Source: Pseudomonadota bacterium
GTDB taxonomy: Bacteria > Pseudomonadota > Alphaproteobacteria > Rhizobiales > Tepidamorphaceae
Direction: 5' to 3'
DNA: 7,446 nucleotides
NCBI GenBank assembly: GCA_023435545.1
Contig: JAEYRQ010000335.1
Span: forward strand, 1-7,446
The first letter of the stretch is position 1. Each line of letters begins with the position of its first letter. Under the pieces are notes generated by a model. It saw nothing but the letters and a program-made list of their open reading frames with translations. It searched no databases and had not been told where the DNA came from. Below, in pieces: positions 1 to 6,941 of this stretch. A program made the translations under genes and the position numbers.

Positions 1-10
1 GGCAGGGGCG

Positions 11-40
11 GTGGACGACTGTGGATAAGTGTGGGGAAAA
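11..40. repeat. Three 10-bp-phased GTGG repeats containing a DnaA-box consensus
   Basis: Three consecutive decamers begin with GTGG at 11, 21 and 31: GTGGACGACT, GTGGATAAGT and GTGGGGAAAA. The middle copy with the preceding T (20-28) reads TGTGGATAA, the exact reverse complement of the DnaA-box consensus TTATCCACA. By eye the flanking copies match that 9-mer at 6 and 7 positions. The array lies just beyond the groEL terminator, so it belongs to whatever lies left of the window: a promoter region, a DnaA-regulated gene or an origin-type region. The sequence match is direct; DnaA binding is inferred, and a single perfect box can occur by chance. Confidence 0.45.
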
Positions 41-50
41 TTCGACGCGC

Positions 51-80
51 AAAAAAAGGGGCGGCACGGGGCCGCCCCTT
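51..80 (-). terminator. Intrinsic terminator of the groESL operon
   Basis: On the minus strand, 24 nt after the groEL stop, a perfect 10-bp stem (AAGGGGCGGC pairing with GCCGCCCCTT, positions 71-80 and 56-65) closes a 5-nt loop. The T-tract is seven T's at 51-57, continued by the two T's of the stem base. GC-rich stem, short loop and uninterrupted T-run are the classic Rho-independent form, and the placement matches the end of groEL. Confidence 0.93.
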
Positions 81-103
81 CCGATGCGGTGCTGATCGGG
101 CGA

Positions 104-1747
<1,644 letters not shown>

Positions 1748-1797
1748 CTATCCTTCGTTTGGGTCCAGAAAAGAAAAACCGCGTCGATCCGTCGGGA

Positions 1798-2112
1798 TCA
1801 CGCGGCCTTCTTCTTGGTCGCCTTCTGCTCGATGACGCCCATGATATCGGACTCCTTCATGATCAGGTAGTCCTGACCATCGACCTTCACCTCGGTGCCC
1901 GACCACTTGCCGAACAGGATGCGGTCGCCGACCTTGACGTCCATGTCGATACGCTTGCCGTCTTCGTCGCGGGAGCCGGGGCCGACGGCGATGACTTCGC
2001 CCTGGCTCGGCTTCTCCTTGGCGGTGTCCGGGATGATGATCCCGCCCGCGGTCTTCTCTTCCTCTTCGAGGCGCTTCACGAGCACGCGGTCGTGCAGGGG
2101 ACGGAAGTGCAT
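1798..2112 (-). CDS. groS: Co-chaperonin GroES (Hsp10)
   Basis: Encodes a 104-residue co-chaperonin whose heptameric ring caps GroEL. It shows [11 protein letters not shown] at residues 4-14, a mobile loop around residues 17-33 with the hydrophobic GroEL-binding IIIP segment, the roof-loop region [11 protein letters not shown] and the C-terminal core [15 protein letters not shown]. The start is the ATG at 2112, preceded by GGAGGAG (2122-2128) at 9-nt spacing. An in-frame upstream TTG at 2196 falls inside the CIRCE spacer and would add residues foreign to the family. The C-terminus carries a short lysine-rich extension (QKATKKKAA) beyond the usual end, making it slightly long for GroES. It is first gene of the groES-groEL operon, under the CIRCE and heat-shock-type promoter upstream. 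Confidence 0.98.
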   Translation of the reverse strand: MHFRPLHDRVLVKRLEEEEKTAGGIIIPDTAKEKPSQGEVIAVGPGSRDEDGKRIDMDVKVGDRILFGKWSGTEVKVDGQDYLIMKESDIMGVIEQKATKKKAA

Positions 2113-2180
2113 GGAACTAGGCTCCTCCAGTTGCTGGCCCATCGCGGGGCTTGTCGGTTCAGAGGGAACTCCGGGGTCTG

Positions 2181-2207
2181 TTAGCACTCTCTCCAACCGA
2201 GTGCTAA
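2181..2207 (-). promoter_or_regulatory. CIRCE operator (HrcA binding site) of groESL
   Basis: A perfect 9-bp inverted repeat, TTAGCACTC and GAGTGCTAA, separated by exactly 9 nt, matches the CIRCE consensus without mismatch. It sits just downstream of the predicted transcription start and 68 nt upstream of the groES start codon. CIRCE is the known target of the repressor HrcA, which GroESL activity keeps folded, giving feedback control. The hrcA gene is not in this window. As it lies in the transcribed leader, it can also form a hairpin in the mRNA. Confidence 0.97.
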
Positions 2208-2219
2208 CAGTCGCGGGTC

Positions 2220-2248
2220 GAGATAACGACAGCGTCGGGGCTTGTCAA
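2220..2248 (-). promoter_or_regulatory. groESL promoter, vegetative and RpoH-like
   Basis: On the minus strand a perfect -35 hexamer TTGACA (2243-2248) is separated by 17 nt from TATCTC (2220-2225). Read as CTTGAC followed by CGTTATCT, the same bases resemble alphaproteobacterial RpoH heat-shock promoters (CTTG and a CYTATNT-like -10). The start would fall near 2213, immediately ahead of CIRCE. The hexamers are direct observation; dual sigma recognition is inference from known alphaproteobacterial groESL control. The -35 lies only 11 nt beyond the upstream ureohydrolase stop. Confidence 0.8.
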
Positions 2249-2259
2249 GAAGCCGGGCT

Positions 2260-3180
2260 TCAATCCTGCCGGACGATCGTGCCGACAACGTTGACGAGGA
2301 GCCGCGCAGCGGTCAGCGCCGTCAGTCCGTCAATGTCGGAAGGCGGATGGAATTCGACAAGATCGAACCCGGCGATCCTGGCCCGTGCGCCGACTCCTGC
2401 GATGAGATCGATCGCCTGCGTGTAGGTGAGGCCGCCGGGCGTGCGAGCCGCCACACCCGGCATGACGCTCGGATCGAGACCGTCGCAGTCGAGGGTGATG
2501 ACGACCCGCGCTCCTTCCGGAATGTGCCGAAGAGCGGCGTCGACCCCTCGGGCGTGGATCTCGCGGGCGGTCACGATGTGGCTGCCATAGGCCCGTGCCG
2601 CTTCAACCTCGGCGAGGCGTGCGCTGCCGACGCTGCGGATACCGACTTGCACCATGCCGGCGACGTGCGACAGCTCGCTCGCCCGGCGCATCGGGCTCGA
2701 ATAGCCGTACCGTTCGCCGCTACGTTCGTCGCGCCAGTCGATATGGGCATCGATTTGCAGGATCCAGATCGGTTCGTGATCGGCAAATCCGGCAAGAAAG
2801 GGAATGGGCACCGAATCGTCGCCGCCGAGCAGAATCGGTACTGACGGCAATGCCAGGATCTCGCGTGTCTTTGCCTCGATGCGGGAGCGGTTGCCGGCAT
2901 TGTCGCCCATCGCGGTGGGGACGTCGCCGGCGTCGATGCAGCAGACGGGCTTTCCGTCGAAGAGCGGACCGCCGAGATCGAAGTCCCAGTGCTCGATGAG
3001 CGGGGCATCGTCCTGGCTTGCCGCTCGGATAGCATCGGCGGCCAGGGCGAAGCCGCTCGAATCATTGCCCGGATAGGTGCTGCCGTGACCGGCCCCGAAA
3101 ATCACTGCCCACGGCGTGCGGCCATCGTCGAGGCGAGAGGGCAAGCCGAGGAAGCGGGGCGTGACGGGCATTGGCTGCAT
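2260..3180 (-). CDS. Arginase/agmatinase-family ureohydrolase
   Basis: A 306-residue binuclear-metal hydrolase of the ureohydrolase superfamily, which cleaves guanidino compounds (arginine, agmatine, guanidinobutyrate and others) to urea and an amine. Family motifs appear in order: ILLGGDDS (116-123), QIDAHIDWRDE (142-152), SSPMRRA (161-167), DCDGLDPSVMPG (231-242) and DLVEFHP (273-279). The metal ligands expected from arginase are Asp144, His146, Asp148, Asp231 and Asp233. The sixth ligand, normally the His of GGDHS, is Asp122 here, so substrate and metal preference are uncertain and I withhold the name speB. I recall similar GGDDS sequences in other proteobacteria but cannot verify that. 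The start at 3180 has no clear Shine-Dalgarno; Met4 (3171) is an alternative. It lies 18 nt after the EamA transporter stop, so translation probably follows from shared mRNA. Confidence 0.88.
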   Translation of the reverse strand: MQPMPVTPRFLGLPSRLDDGRTPWAVIFGAGHGSTYPGNDSSGFALAADAIRAASQDDAPLIEHWDFDLGGPLFDGKPVCCIDAGDVPTAMGDNAGNRSRIEAKTREILALPSVPILLGGDDSVPIPFLAGFADHEPIWILQIDAHIDWRDERSGERYGYSSPMRRASELSHVAGMVQVGIRSVGSARLAEVEAARAYGSHIVTAREIHARGVDAALRHIPEGARVVITLDCDGLDPSVMPGVAARTPGGLTYTQAIDLIAGVGARARIAGFDLVEFHPPSDIDGLTALTAARLLVNVVGTIVRQD

Positions 3181-3198
3181 TGGCGCTGCAACTGCCGA

Positions 3199-4113
3199 CT
3201 ATGGCGCCGCGTCGGCGGGTGTCTGCGGCACCCGGCTGCGTCGCGTCGCGGAGAAGCAGGCGACCACGATCAGCGCGGCACCTGCATAGGTGGCGAGCGC
3301 CGGGGCCTCATGGAAGAACACCAGGCCAAACAGGGTCGCCCAGATCAGGTTGGTGTACTCGATCGGCGCGAGTTCGCCGGCTGGCGCCCGCGAGAAGCCC
3401 CACGCCATCAGCAGGTGGCCAACCGTCCCCAGAAAACCGATCACCGCATACTTGACCCAGTCGTCGAACGGCACCGGTATCCATGTCGCGATGCCGATCG
3501 GCGTCATGATGACGACCGAAAGCGCCGCCTGCATGAACACCAGCACGGGGATGGCGTCATGGGCTGAATGCTTGCGCAGCAGGATGATACCGAACGCGTA
3601 GGCGAGCGCCGAGAACAGCGCTGCGGCGGTGCCCTCAAGCGTCAGCCGGCTGTCGCCGCCGCCGTCTCCCCAGACGACGACCATCACTCCGGCGAAGCCG
3701 ATCGCCACCGCGAACAGGGCACGTCGTGTGATCGGCTCGCCGAGCACCATGCGGGCGATCAGCACCATGAAGATCGGCGCGGTGAAGCTGAGCGTCACCG
3801 CTTCCACCAGCGGCATCCGGGTGATGGCGTAGAAGAACGATCCCGCCGCCACCAGCATCACCAGCGCCCTCAAGCCGTTCGCCTTCAGCGACTGCCGGGT
3901 GATCCGGTGCGGCCCGGTGGCGAGATAGACGACGAGGCCGAAGGCCGCACCGGCCGCGTAACGCAGCCAGACCAGCTGCAGGATGGCGACCTCGGGTCCG
4001 AAGCTCTTGATCAGCGCGTCCATCGACGACAGGACGGCGATGGACAGCGCCACGACCAGCGCCGGGCGCGCAAAAGTCTCCACAACGGCGCTGCGTCCAG
4101 CCGCGTCGGCCAC
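3199..4113 (-). CDS. EamA/DMT-superfamily inner-membrane transporter
   Basis: A 304-residue integral membrane protein with about ten hydrophobic segments, arranged as two EamA repeats (roughly residues 17-150 and 160-290), typical of drug/metabolite transporters that export amino acids, nucleosides or related metabolites. Landmarks are the end of repeat 1 (SFTAPIFMVLIARMVLGEPITRR cut around residues 109-131) and the matching PIEYTNLIWATLFGLVFF region of repeat 2 (250-267). The substrate cannot be read from sequence. I chose the GTG at 4113 because GAGGA (4121-4125) sits 7 nt upstream. An in-frame ATG at 4143, adding ten residues, has no recognisable ribosome binding site. The tail is charged and proline-rich. 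It is probably co-transcribed with the ureohydrolase 18 nt downstream. Confidence 0.9.
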   Translation of the reverse strand: MADAAGRSAVVETFARPALVVALSIAVLSSMDALIKSFGPEVAILQLVWLRYAAGAAFGLVVYLATGPHRITRQSLKANGLRALVMLVAAGSFFYAITRMPLVEAVTLSFTAPIFMVLIARMVLGEPITRRALFAVAIGFAGVMVVVWGDGGGDSRLTLEGTAAALFSALAYAFGIILLRKHSAHDAIPVLVFMQAALSVVIMTPIGIATWIPVPFDDWVKYAVIGFLGTVGHLLMAWGFSRAPAGELAPIEYTNLIWATLFGLVFFHEAPALATYAGAALIVVACFSATRRSRVPQTPADAAP

Positions 4114-4120
4114 GGGCGTG

Positions 4121-4125
4121 TCCTC
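4121..4125 (-). promoter_or_regulatory. Ribosome binding site fixing the EamA GTG start
   Basis: On the minus strand GAGGA, within GTGAGGA, lies 7 nt before the GTG at 4113. The competing ATG at 4143 is preceded only by GC-rich sequence with no purine-rich Shine-Dalgarno. This favours the shorter protein, whose first membrane segment then begins at about residue 17, normal for the family. Confidence 0.6.
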
Positions 4126-4138
4126 ACATTTTCCGACG

Positions 4139-4171
4139 GCCATAGCACGCCCGGAAGCCGCCGCCTATGGC
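4139..4171. repeat. Inverted repeat GCCATAG-N19-CTATGGC upstream of the EamA gene
   Basis: A perfect 7-bp inverted repeat has arms at 4139-4145 and 4165-4171, centres 26 bp apart. If the GTG at 4113 is the start, it lies in the leader or promoter region of the transporter gene and could be an operator or an mRNA hairpin. An overlapping shorter hairpin (GCCGCC-TAT-GGCGGC, 4160-4174) would compete with it. Function is unknown, and 7-bp arms can arise by chance. Confidence 0.35.
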
Positions 4172-4196
4172 GGCCACGCATGGGTGCCCGGCAGAG

Positions 4197-4217
4197 GACG
4201 CGGGCGCTCGCCGCGTC
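4197..4217 (-). terminator. GC-rich hairpin 3 nt after the YdhR-like stop, no T-tract
   Basis: A perfect 7-bp stem, GACGCGG and CCGCGTC (4197-4203 and 4211-4217), closes a 7-nt loop starting 3 nt beyond the stop codon on the minus strand. There is no run of T after it, so it is not a canonical intrinsic terminator. It could stabilise the mRNA 3' end or act as a weak or Rho-assisted terminator. Confidence 0.35.
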
Positions 4218-4220
4218 GGC

Positions 4221-4538
4221 TCAGTCGATCGGAAACTCGCTGACCGTGCCCCGCTCGTTGTCGATCAGCATGAACATGTCGAAGTAGGTGAAGGTGGGCA
4301 CGGCCCCGGTGCGCTCCCTGAAGCGGGCGATCCACTCGGCGTTGTGCGCCTTCTGCGCCGCCTCGCGCGATGGCCAGACATAGATGCCGGCGTGCCTTCC
4401 GTCCTCCCCCCGCACGAAATGCTTGCGGATCAGGTCCGGGTTGGCCTGCCAATACGCGACGACACCGCGCGCATCGGCCAGGACTTCGTCCTGGGTCATT
4501 CCCTCGGGCACCTCGAAACTGACCATCTCCACGATCAT
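4221..4538 (-). CDS. YdhR/ABM-like small protein (putative monooxygenase fold)
   Basis: A 105-residue soluble protein resembling the YdhR-type group of dimeric alpha/beta-barrel (ABM-like) proteins, often labelled putative monooxygenases. Supporting features are length, an initial beta strand (IVEMVSFEVPEG), a helix with a conserved-looking NPDLIRKHFV (33-42), the strand AGIYVWPSREAA (50-61) and the C-terminal FTYFDMFMLID (83-93). No cofactor site can be pointed to, which is normal because ABM enzymes are cofactor-free. The enzymatic role is therefore only a family label. The start at 4538 has an AGGAGAGG stretch (4552-4559) upstream, but at a long 13-nt spacing. It is divergent from the MFS gene across a 117-nt gap. 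A longer overlapping frame starting at 4551 encodes Arg/Pro-rich sequence without family resemblance. Confidence 0.8.
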   Translation of the reverse strand: MIVEMVSFEVPEGMTQDEVLADARGVVAYWQANPDLIRKHFVRGEDGRHAGIYVWPSREAAQKAHNAEWIARFRERTGAVPTFTYFDMFMLIDNERGTVSEFPID

Positions 4539-4655
4539 GTCCGGCTATCATCCTCTCCTGCGCGTCGTCGCGGATTTCGGTTGCATGATCGGCGGCGCGT
4601 AACTATCGCGGTCCGGACGATCCGTTCGGTCAACCATTCCCGACAGTCCGCCCCC

Positions 4656-5849
4656 ATGCAACCCGCCGAAGCCGCCCCGGTAACGGAAATCCGCCATCTC
4701 GATCTTGCCGCGGTGCTGGCGGTGATCGGCGCCTTCGCGCTGTCGATGGGCTACGCCTATCCGGCGATCGCGCTGAACATGCAGGCACGTGGACTTTCGG
4801 AAACCGCGATCGGCGTGCTGGCCGCCGTGCAGGGACTGGGCGTCCTCGCCAGCGCCCTGCTGCTGCCGGCGATGACGCATCGCTTCGGCGCCTGGCGACT
4901 GGTGACGGTCTCGCTGGTGGCGACCGCGACGACGATCGCGCTCCTGGGCGTCACCGACCGGCTCGAGGCCTGGTTCGTGCTGCGCTTCCTGCTCGGGTGC
5001 GGCGCCAATGTGCTGTTCGTCACCTGCGAGGTCTGGATCAACGTTCTGGCGCCCGATGCCGTGCGCGGCCGCATCATCGGCATCTATACGACCGTGATTT
5101 CCGCAATGTTCGCGGCCGGCCCGCTGCTCGTGCCGCTGATCGGCTATGAGGGGCTGCAGGGCTTCGGAACCGTCGCAGTGCTGTTCCTGCTGCTCGGGCT
5201 GCCAGTACTCCGGCTGAGGACGGCATCGACTCCGACGGAGAAGGCGCCGGTCTCGGAGTATCCGCGCGTCCTCGCCGCGATTCCCGTTCTGCTGATGGCG
5301 GTCGCAACGTTCTCGTTCTTCGACGGGGCGGTGCTGGCGCTGTGGGTCGTCTACGGCGTCGGCGACGGCCTCAGCGCCTCCGGCGCGGCGCTGTCGCTCG
5401 CCGTGCTGGTGGCCGGCAACATCGTCCTGCAATATCCGATCGGCTGGCTCGCCGATCGCATGAGCCGGCGGCTCCTCCTCGGGCTCCTGTCGGGACTGGC
5501 CTTCGCCGGAGGCTTGCTGCTGCCGCAACTGAGCCTGGCAAACCCGCTGACCTATGTGTTCCTGTTCTTCTGGGGCGCGATAGGCTTCGGCGTCTACACT
5601 ATCGCCGTCACGCTGATTGGCCAGTACCTGACCGGCAGCCGGCTGGTCGCCGCCAACTCCGCATTCGGCATCATGTGGGGGATCGGCGCGATGCTCGGAC
5701 CGGTCGCGGCCGGTGCGGCGATGGAGCGGATCGGCGGGGCGGGGCTGCCGCTGTCGATCGCGGTCGCCTACGGCCTGCTGCCCCTGCTGGCGGTGGTCAT
5801 GCCGCCGATTCGCGAGTCGCTTCGCCGGCTGGAAGCGCGCAGCGACTGA
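4656..5849 (+). CDS. Major facilitator superfamily transporter (YcaD-like)
   Basis: A 397-residue inner-membrane secondary transporter with about twelve hydrophobic segments beginning near residue 15, in two halves separated by a hydrophilic linker (about 187-203, RTASTPTEKAPVSEYPR). The segment CEVWINVLAPDAVRGRIIG (124-142, strand TM4-5) and the cytoplasmic-loop motif IGWLADRMSRRLLL (262-275) fit the YcaD/MFS_1 group. The substrate is unknown; efflux of a small molecule is plausible. The ATG at 4656 is the first start that gives a normal N-terminus, although no strong Shine-Dalgarno precedes it. The frame stays open far upstream across the divergent gene, but that extension is Arg/His-rich and not MFS-like. 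It is followed after 140 nt by the DUF427 gene, probably a separate transcript. Confidence 0.92.
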   Translation: MQPAEAAPVTEIRHLDLAAVLAVIGAFALSMGYAYPAIALNMQARGLSETAIGVLAAVQGLGVLASALLLPAMTHRFGAWRLVTVSLVATATTIALLGVTDRLEAWFVLRFLLGCGANVLFVTCEVWINVLAPDAVRGRIIGIYTTVISAMFAAGPLLVPLIGYEGLQGFGTVAVLFLLLGLPVLRLRTASTPTEKAPVSEYPRVLAAIPVLLMAVATFSFFDGAVLALWVVYGVGDGLSASGAALSLAVLVAGNIVLQYPIGWLADRMSRRLLLGLLSGLAFAGGLLLPQLSLANPLTYVFLFFWGAIGFGVYTIAVTLIGQYLTGSRLVAANSAFGIMWGIGAMLGPVAAGAAMERIGGAGLPLSIAVAYGLLPLLAVVMPPIRESLRRLEARSD

Positions 5850-5910
5850 TCTGGCCGCAGGCCTCGGTGCGCGGCGCCGGCCCTCCGGACTTTCCCTCCG
5901 TATCCGGGGT

Positions 5911-5938
5911 TTGAATGCCGCCCGCGCCCCCCTATATC
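5911..5938 (+). promoter_or_regulatory. Candidate promoter of the DUF427 gene
   Basis: TTGAAT (5911-5916) and TATATC (5933-5938) are separated by 16 nt, each matching the vegetative consensus at 4 of 6 positions, in an otherwise very GC-rich gap. Transcription would begin near 5945, leaving a leader of about 45 nt before the GTG at 5990. The upstream ATG at 5915 would then lie inside the -35 region and be untranscribed. Confidence 0.45.
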
Positions 5939-5972
5939 CCAACCTGCCTGGACGGGGGGCGGCTGCTGGCTC

Positions 5973-5979
5973 GGAGGAG
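5973..5979 (+). promoter_or_regulatory. Strong ribosome binding site fixing the DUF427 GTG start
   Basis: GGAGGAG lies 10 nt upstream of GTG at 5990 and is the only strong Shine-Dalgarno in the gap. The alternative in-frame ATG at 5915 has none and would add 25 proline- and arginine-rich residues outside the domain. Confidence 0.75.
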
Positions 5980-5989
5980 TCCACCGATC

Positions 5990-6352
5990 GTGCGCGTTCC
6001 CGGTCCCGACCACCCCATTTCCATAGCTCCGGCGGGCGCACGCGTTACCGTGATCGTTGCCGGCGAGGCCATCGCGAGCTCGCAACGTGCCCTGGTGCTG
6101 GAGGAGGCGGACTACCCCCCCGTCTACTACCTGCCGCCCGAGGATGTGGCGATGGATCTGCTGGAGGCATCCGACCGCACCACCCATTGCCCCTACAAGG
6201 GGGATGCCAGCTACTATTCCATCCCGCTTGTCGGCGACCTCGGAGTGGATGCCGTCTGGAGCTATGTCGATCCCTATCCGGCGGTCGCGGCGATCGCCGG
6301 ACACCTCGCCTTCTATCCCGACCGCGCAGAGATCGTCCTGGGGGAGGTCTGA
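5990..6352 (+). CDS. DUF427 domain protein
   Basis: A 120-residue single-domain protein of the DUF427 family (PF04248), whose biochemical role is not established. Recognisable conserved blocks are YPPVYYLPPEDVAMDLL (42-58), THCPYKGDASYYS (65-77) and VWSYVDPYPAVAAIAGH (89-105), then LAFYPDR (106-112). The clustered Cys/His/Lys/Asp in block 2 looks like a binding or active site, but this is inference. The domain fills the protein, with no signal peptide or membrane segment, so it is probably cytosolic. The start is the GTG at 5990, chosen on the GGAGGAG at 10-nt spacing. It has its own candidate promoter and converges with the exported-protein gene across only 13 nt. Confidence 0.92.
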   Translation: MRVPGPDHPISIAPAGARVTVIVAGEAIASSQRALVLEEADYPPVYYLPPEDVAMDLLEASDRTTHCPYKGDASYYSIPLVGDLGVDAVWSYVDPYPAVAAIAGHLAFYPDRAEIVLGEV

Positions 6353-6360
6353 GGCCCCAG
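6338..6360. terminator. Hairpin between convergent genes, possible weak bidirectional terminator
   Basis: CTGGGG (6338-6343) pairs with CCCCAG (6355-6360) around an 11-nt loop that contains the DUF427 stop codon. Neither strand carries a T-tract after it, so intrinsic termination would be weak at best. It is the only obvious structure in the 13-nt convergent gap. Confidence 0.3.
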
Positions 6361-6365
6361 CCGGA

Positions 6366-6941
6366 TCAGCGGATGGAGATCGGCGTCTGGAAGGCCGCCG
6401 CGCCACCCTTGACGCGGTCGTGCAGCGTGGTGGTGGCGACATAGTCGCCCGCGCCCAGCCCCCCGAAGACATAGGTCATGGCCAGGAAGACCTCGCGCGT
6501 GCGCTGCGGCGACGTCACCCGGAACTCGGCGAAGGACTTGTGGGCCGCGATGATCCTGCCGTCGGCGTCGGCGATCCGGACGTCGGCGACGAAATCCGTC
6601 TCCCAGCCGTTCGCGGCCTGCTTCCAGCCGAAGGCGACCGGCTCGACATAGATGTGGATCTCCTCGTCGATGCCGTAGACGTTGCCGGCGCGGGCCGTGT
6701 CGCCGCCGAAGGCGGTGGGTTCGCGGTCGACGAGGACCGCCTTGCGCACCGCCAGCGGCGCTGCATCCCATACCGCTGCAGCGAACCGGTCGCCCAGTTC
6801 GACGGCATCAAGCGTCCGGCCCTGTGAGATGGCCGCCTCGGCCTCGGCGGCGATGTCCGCCAGGCTGTCGGCACGAGCCTCGGCCGCCATCATCCACGTC
6901 GCTGCCAGACAGGCAGCAAAGCCCCGTGCAACACCCACCAT
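6366..6941 (-). CDS. Exported protein of unknown function
   Basis: A 191-residue protein that I cannot assign to a named family. The N-terminus looks like a Sec signal peptide: one Arg at residue 6, a hydrophobic stretch (about 8-20) and an ARA site suggesting cleavage after Ala24. The mature part starts with an Ala/Glu-rich helix (28-40). A mostly beta-strand domain follows, with AAPLAVRKAVLVD (59-71), EIHIYVEPVAFGWK (93-106), a strand pair around TDFVADVRIADADGRII, REVFLAMTYVFGGLGAGDYVA (148-168) and a terminal FQTPISI strand. The GDYVATTTLHD stretch recalls Ig-like or beta-sandwich domains; this is inference. A GGGGGA precedes the start at about 7 nt. It lies downstream of the sigma-54-type regulator on the same strand, so it may be a target or merely a neighbour. 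A lipobox is unlikely, because Cys11 is preceded by FAA. Confidence 0.82.
   Translation of the reverse strand: MVGVARGFAACLAATWMMAAEARADSLADIAAEAEAAISQGRTLDAVELGDRFAAAVWDAAPLAVRKAVLVDREPTAFGGDTARAGNVYGIDEEIHIYVEPVAFGWKQAANGWETDFVADVRIADADGRIIAAHKSFAEFRVTSPQRTREVFLAMTYVFGGLGAGDYVATTTLHDRVKGGAAAFQTPISIR

Noticed and set aside
2113..2196. Upstream TTG extension of groES
   Set aside because: The TTG falls in the CIRCE spacer, and the added residues are foreign to GroES; the ATG at 2112 has a good ribosome binding site.
4611..4618. GTCCGGAC palindrome in the divergent gap
   Set aside because: An 8-bp GC-rich palindrome is common in such a genome, and no second copy or promoter alignment supports an operator.
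4602..4633. TTGACC and GATAGT as a minus-strand promoter for the YdhR-like gene
   Set aside because: The spacer is 20 nt, outside the usual 16-18, and the -10 match is weak.
5850..5910. Small GGCC and CCGG hairpins after the MFS stop as a terminator
   Set aside because: Stems are only 4-5 bp, with no T-tract; not distinguishable from chance in GC-rich sequence.
4548..6041. 497-codon open frame antisense to the MFS gene
   Set aside because: Arg/Gln/Glu-rich with no recognisable motif, and opposite a clear MFS coding sequence; a codon-bias shadow.
5713..6444. 243-codon plus-strand frame across the end of the MFS gene and DUF427
   Set aside because: It overlaps two well-supported genes in another frame and is Arg/Pro/Ser-rich, without motifs.
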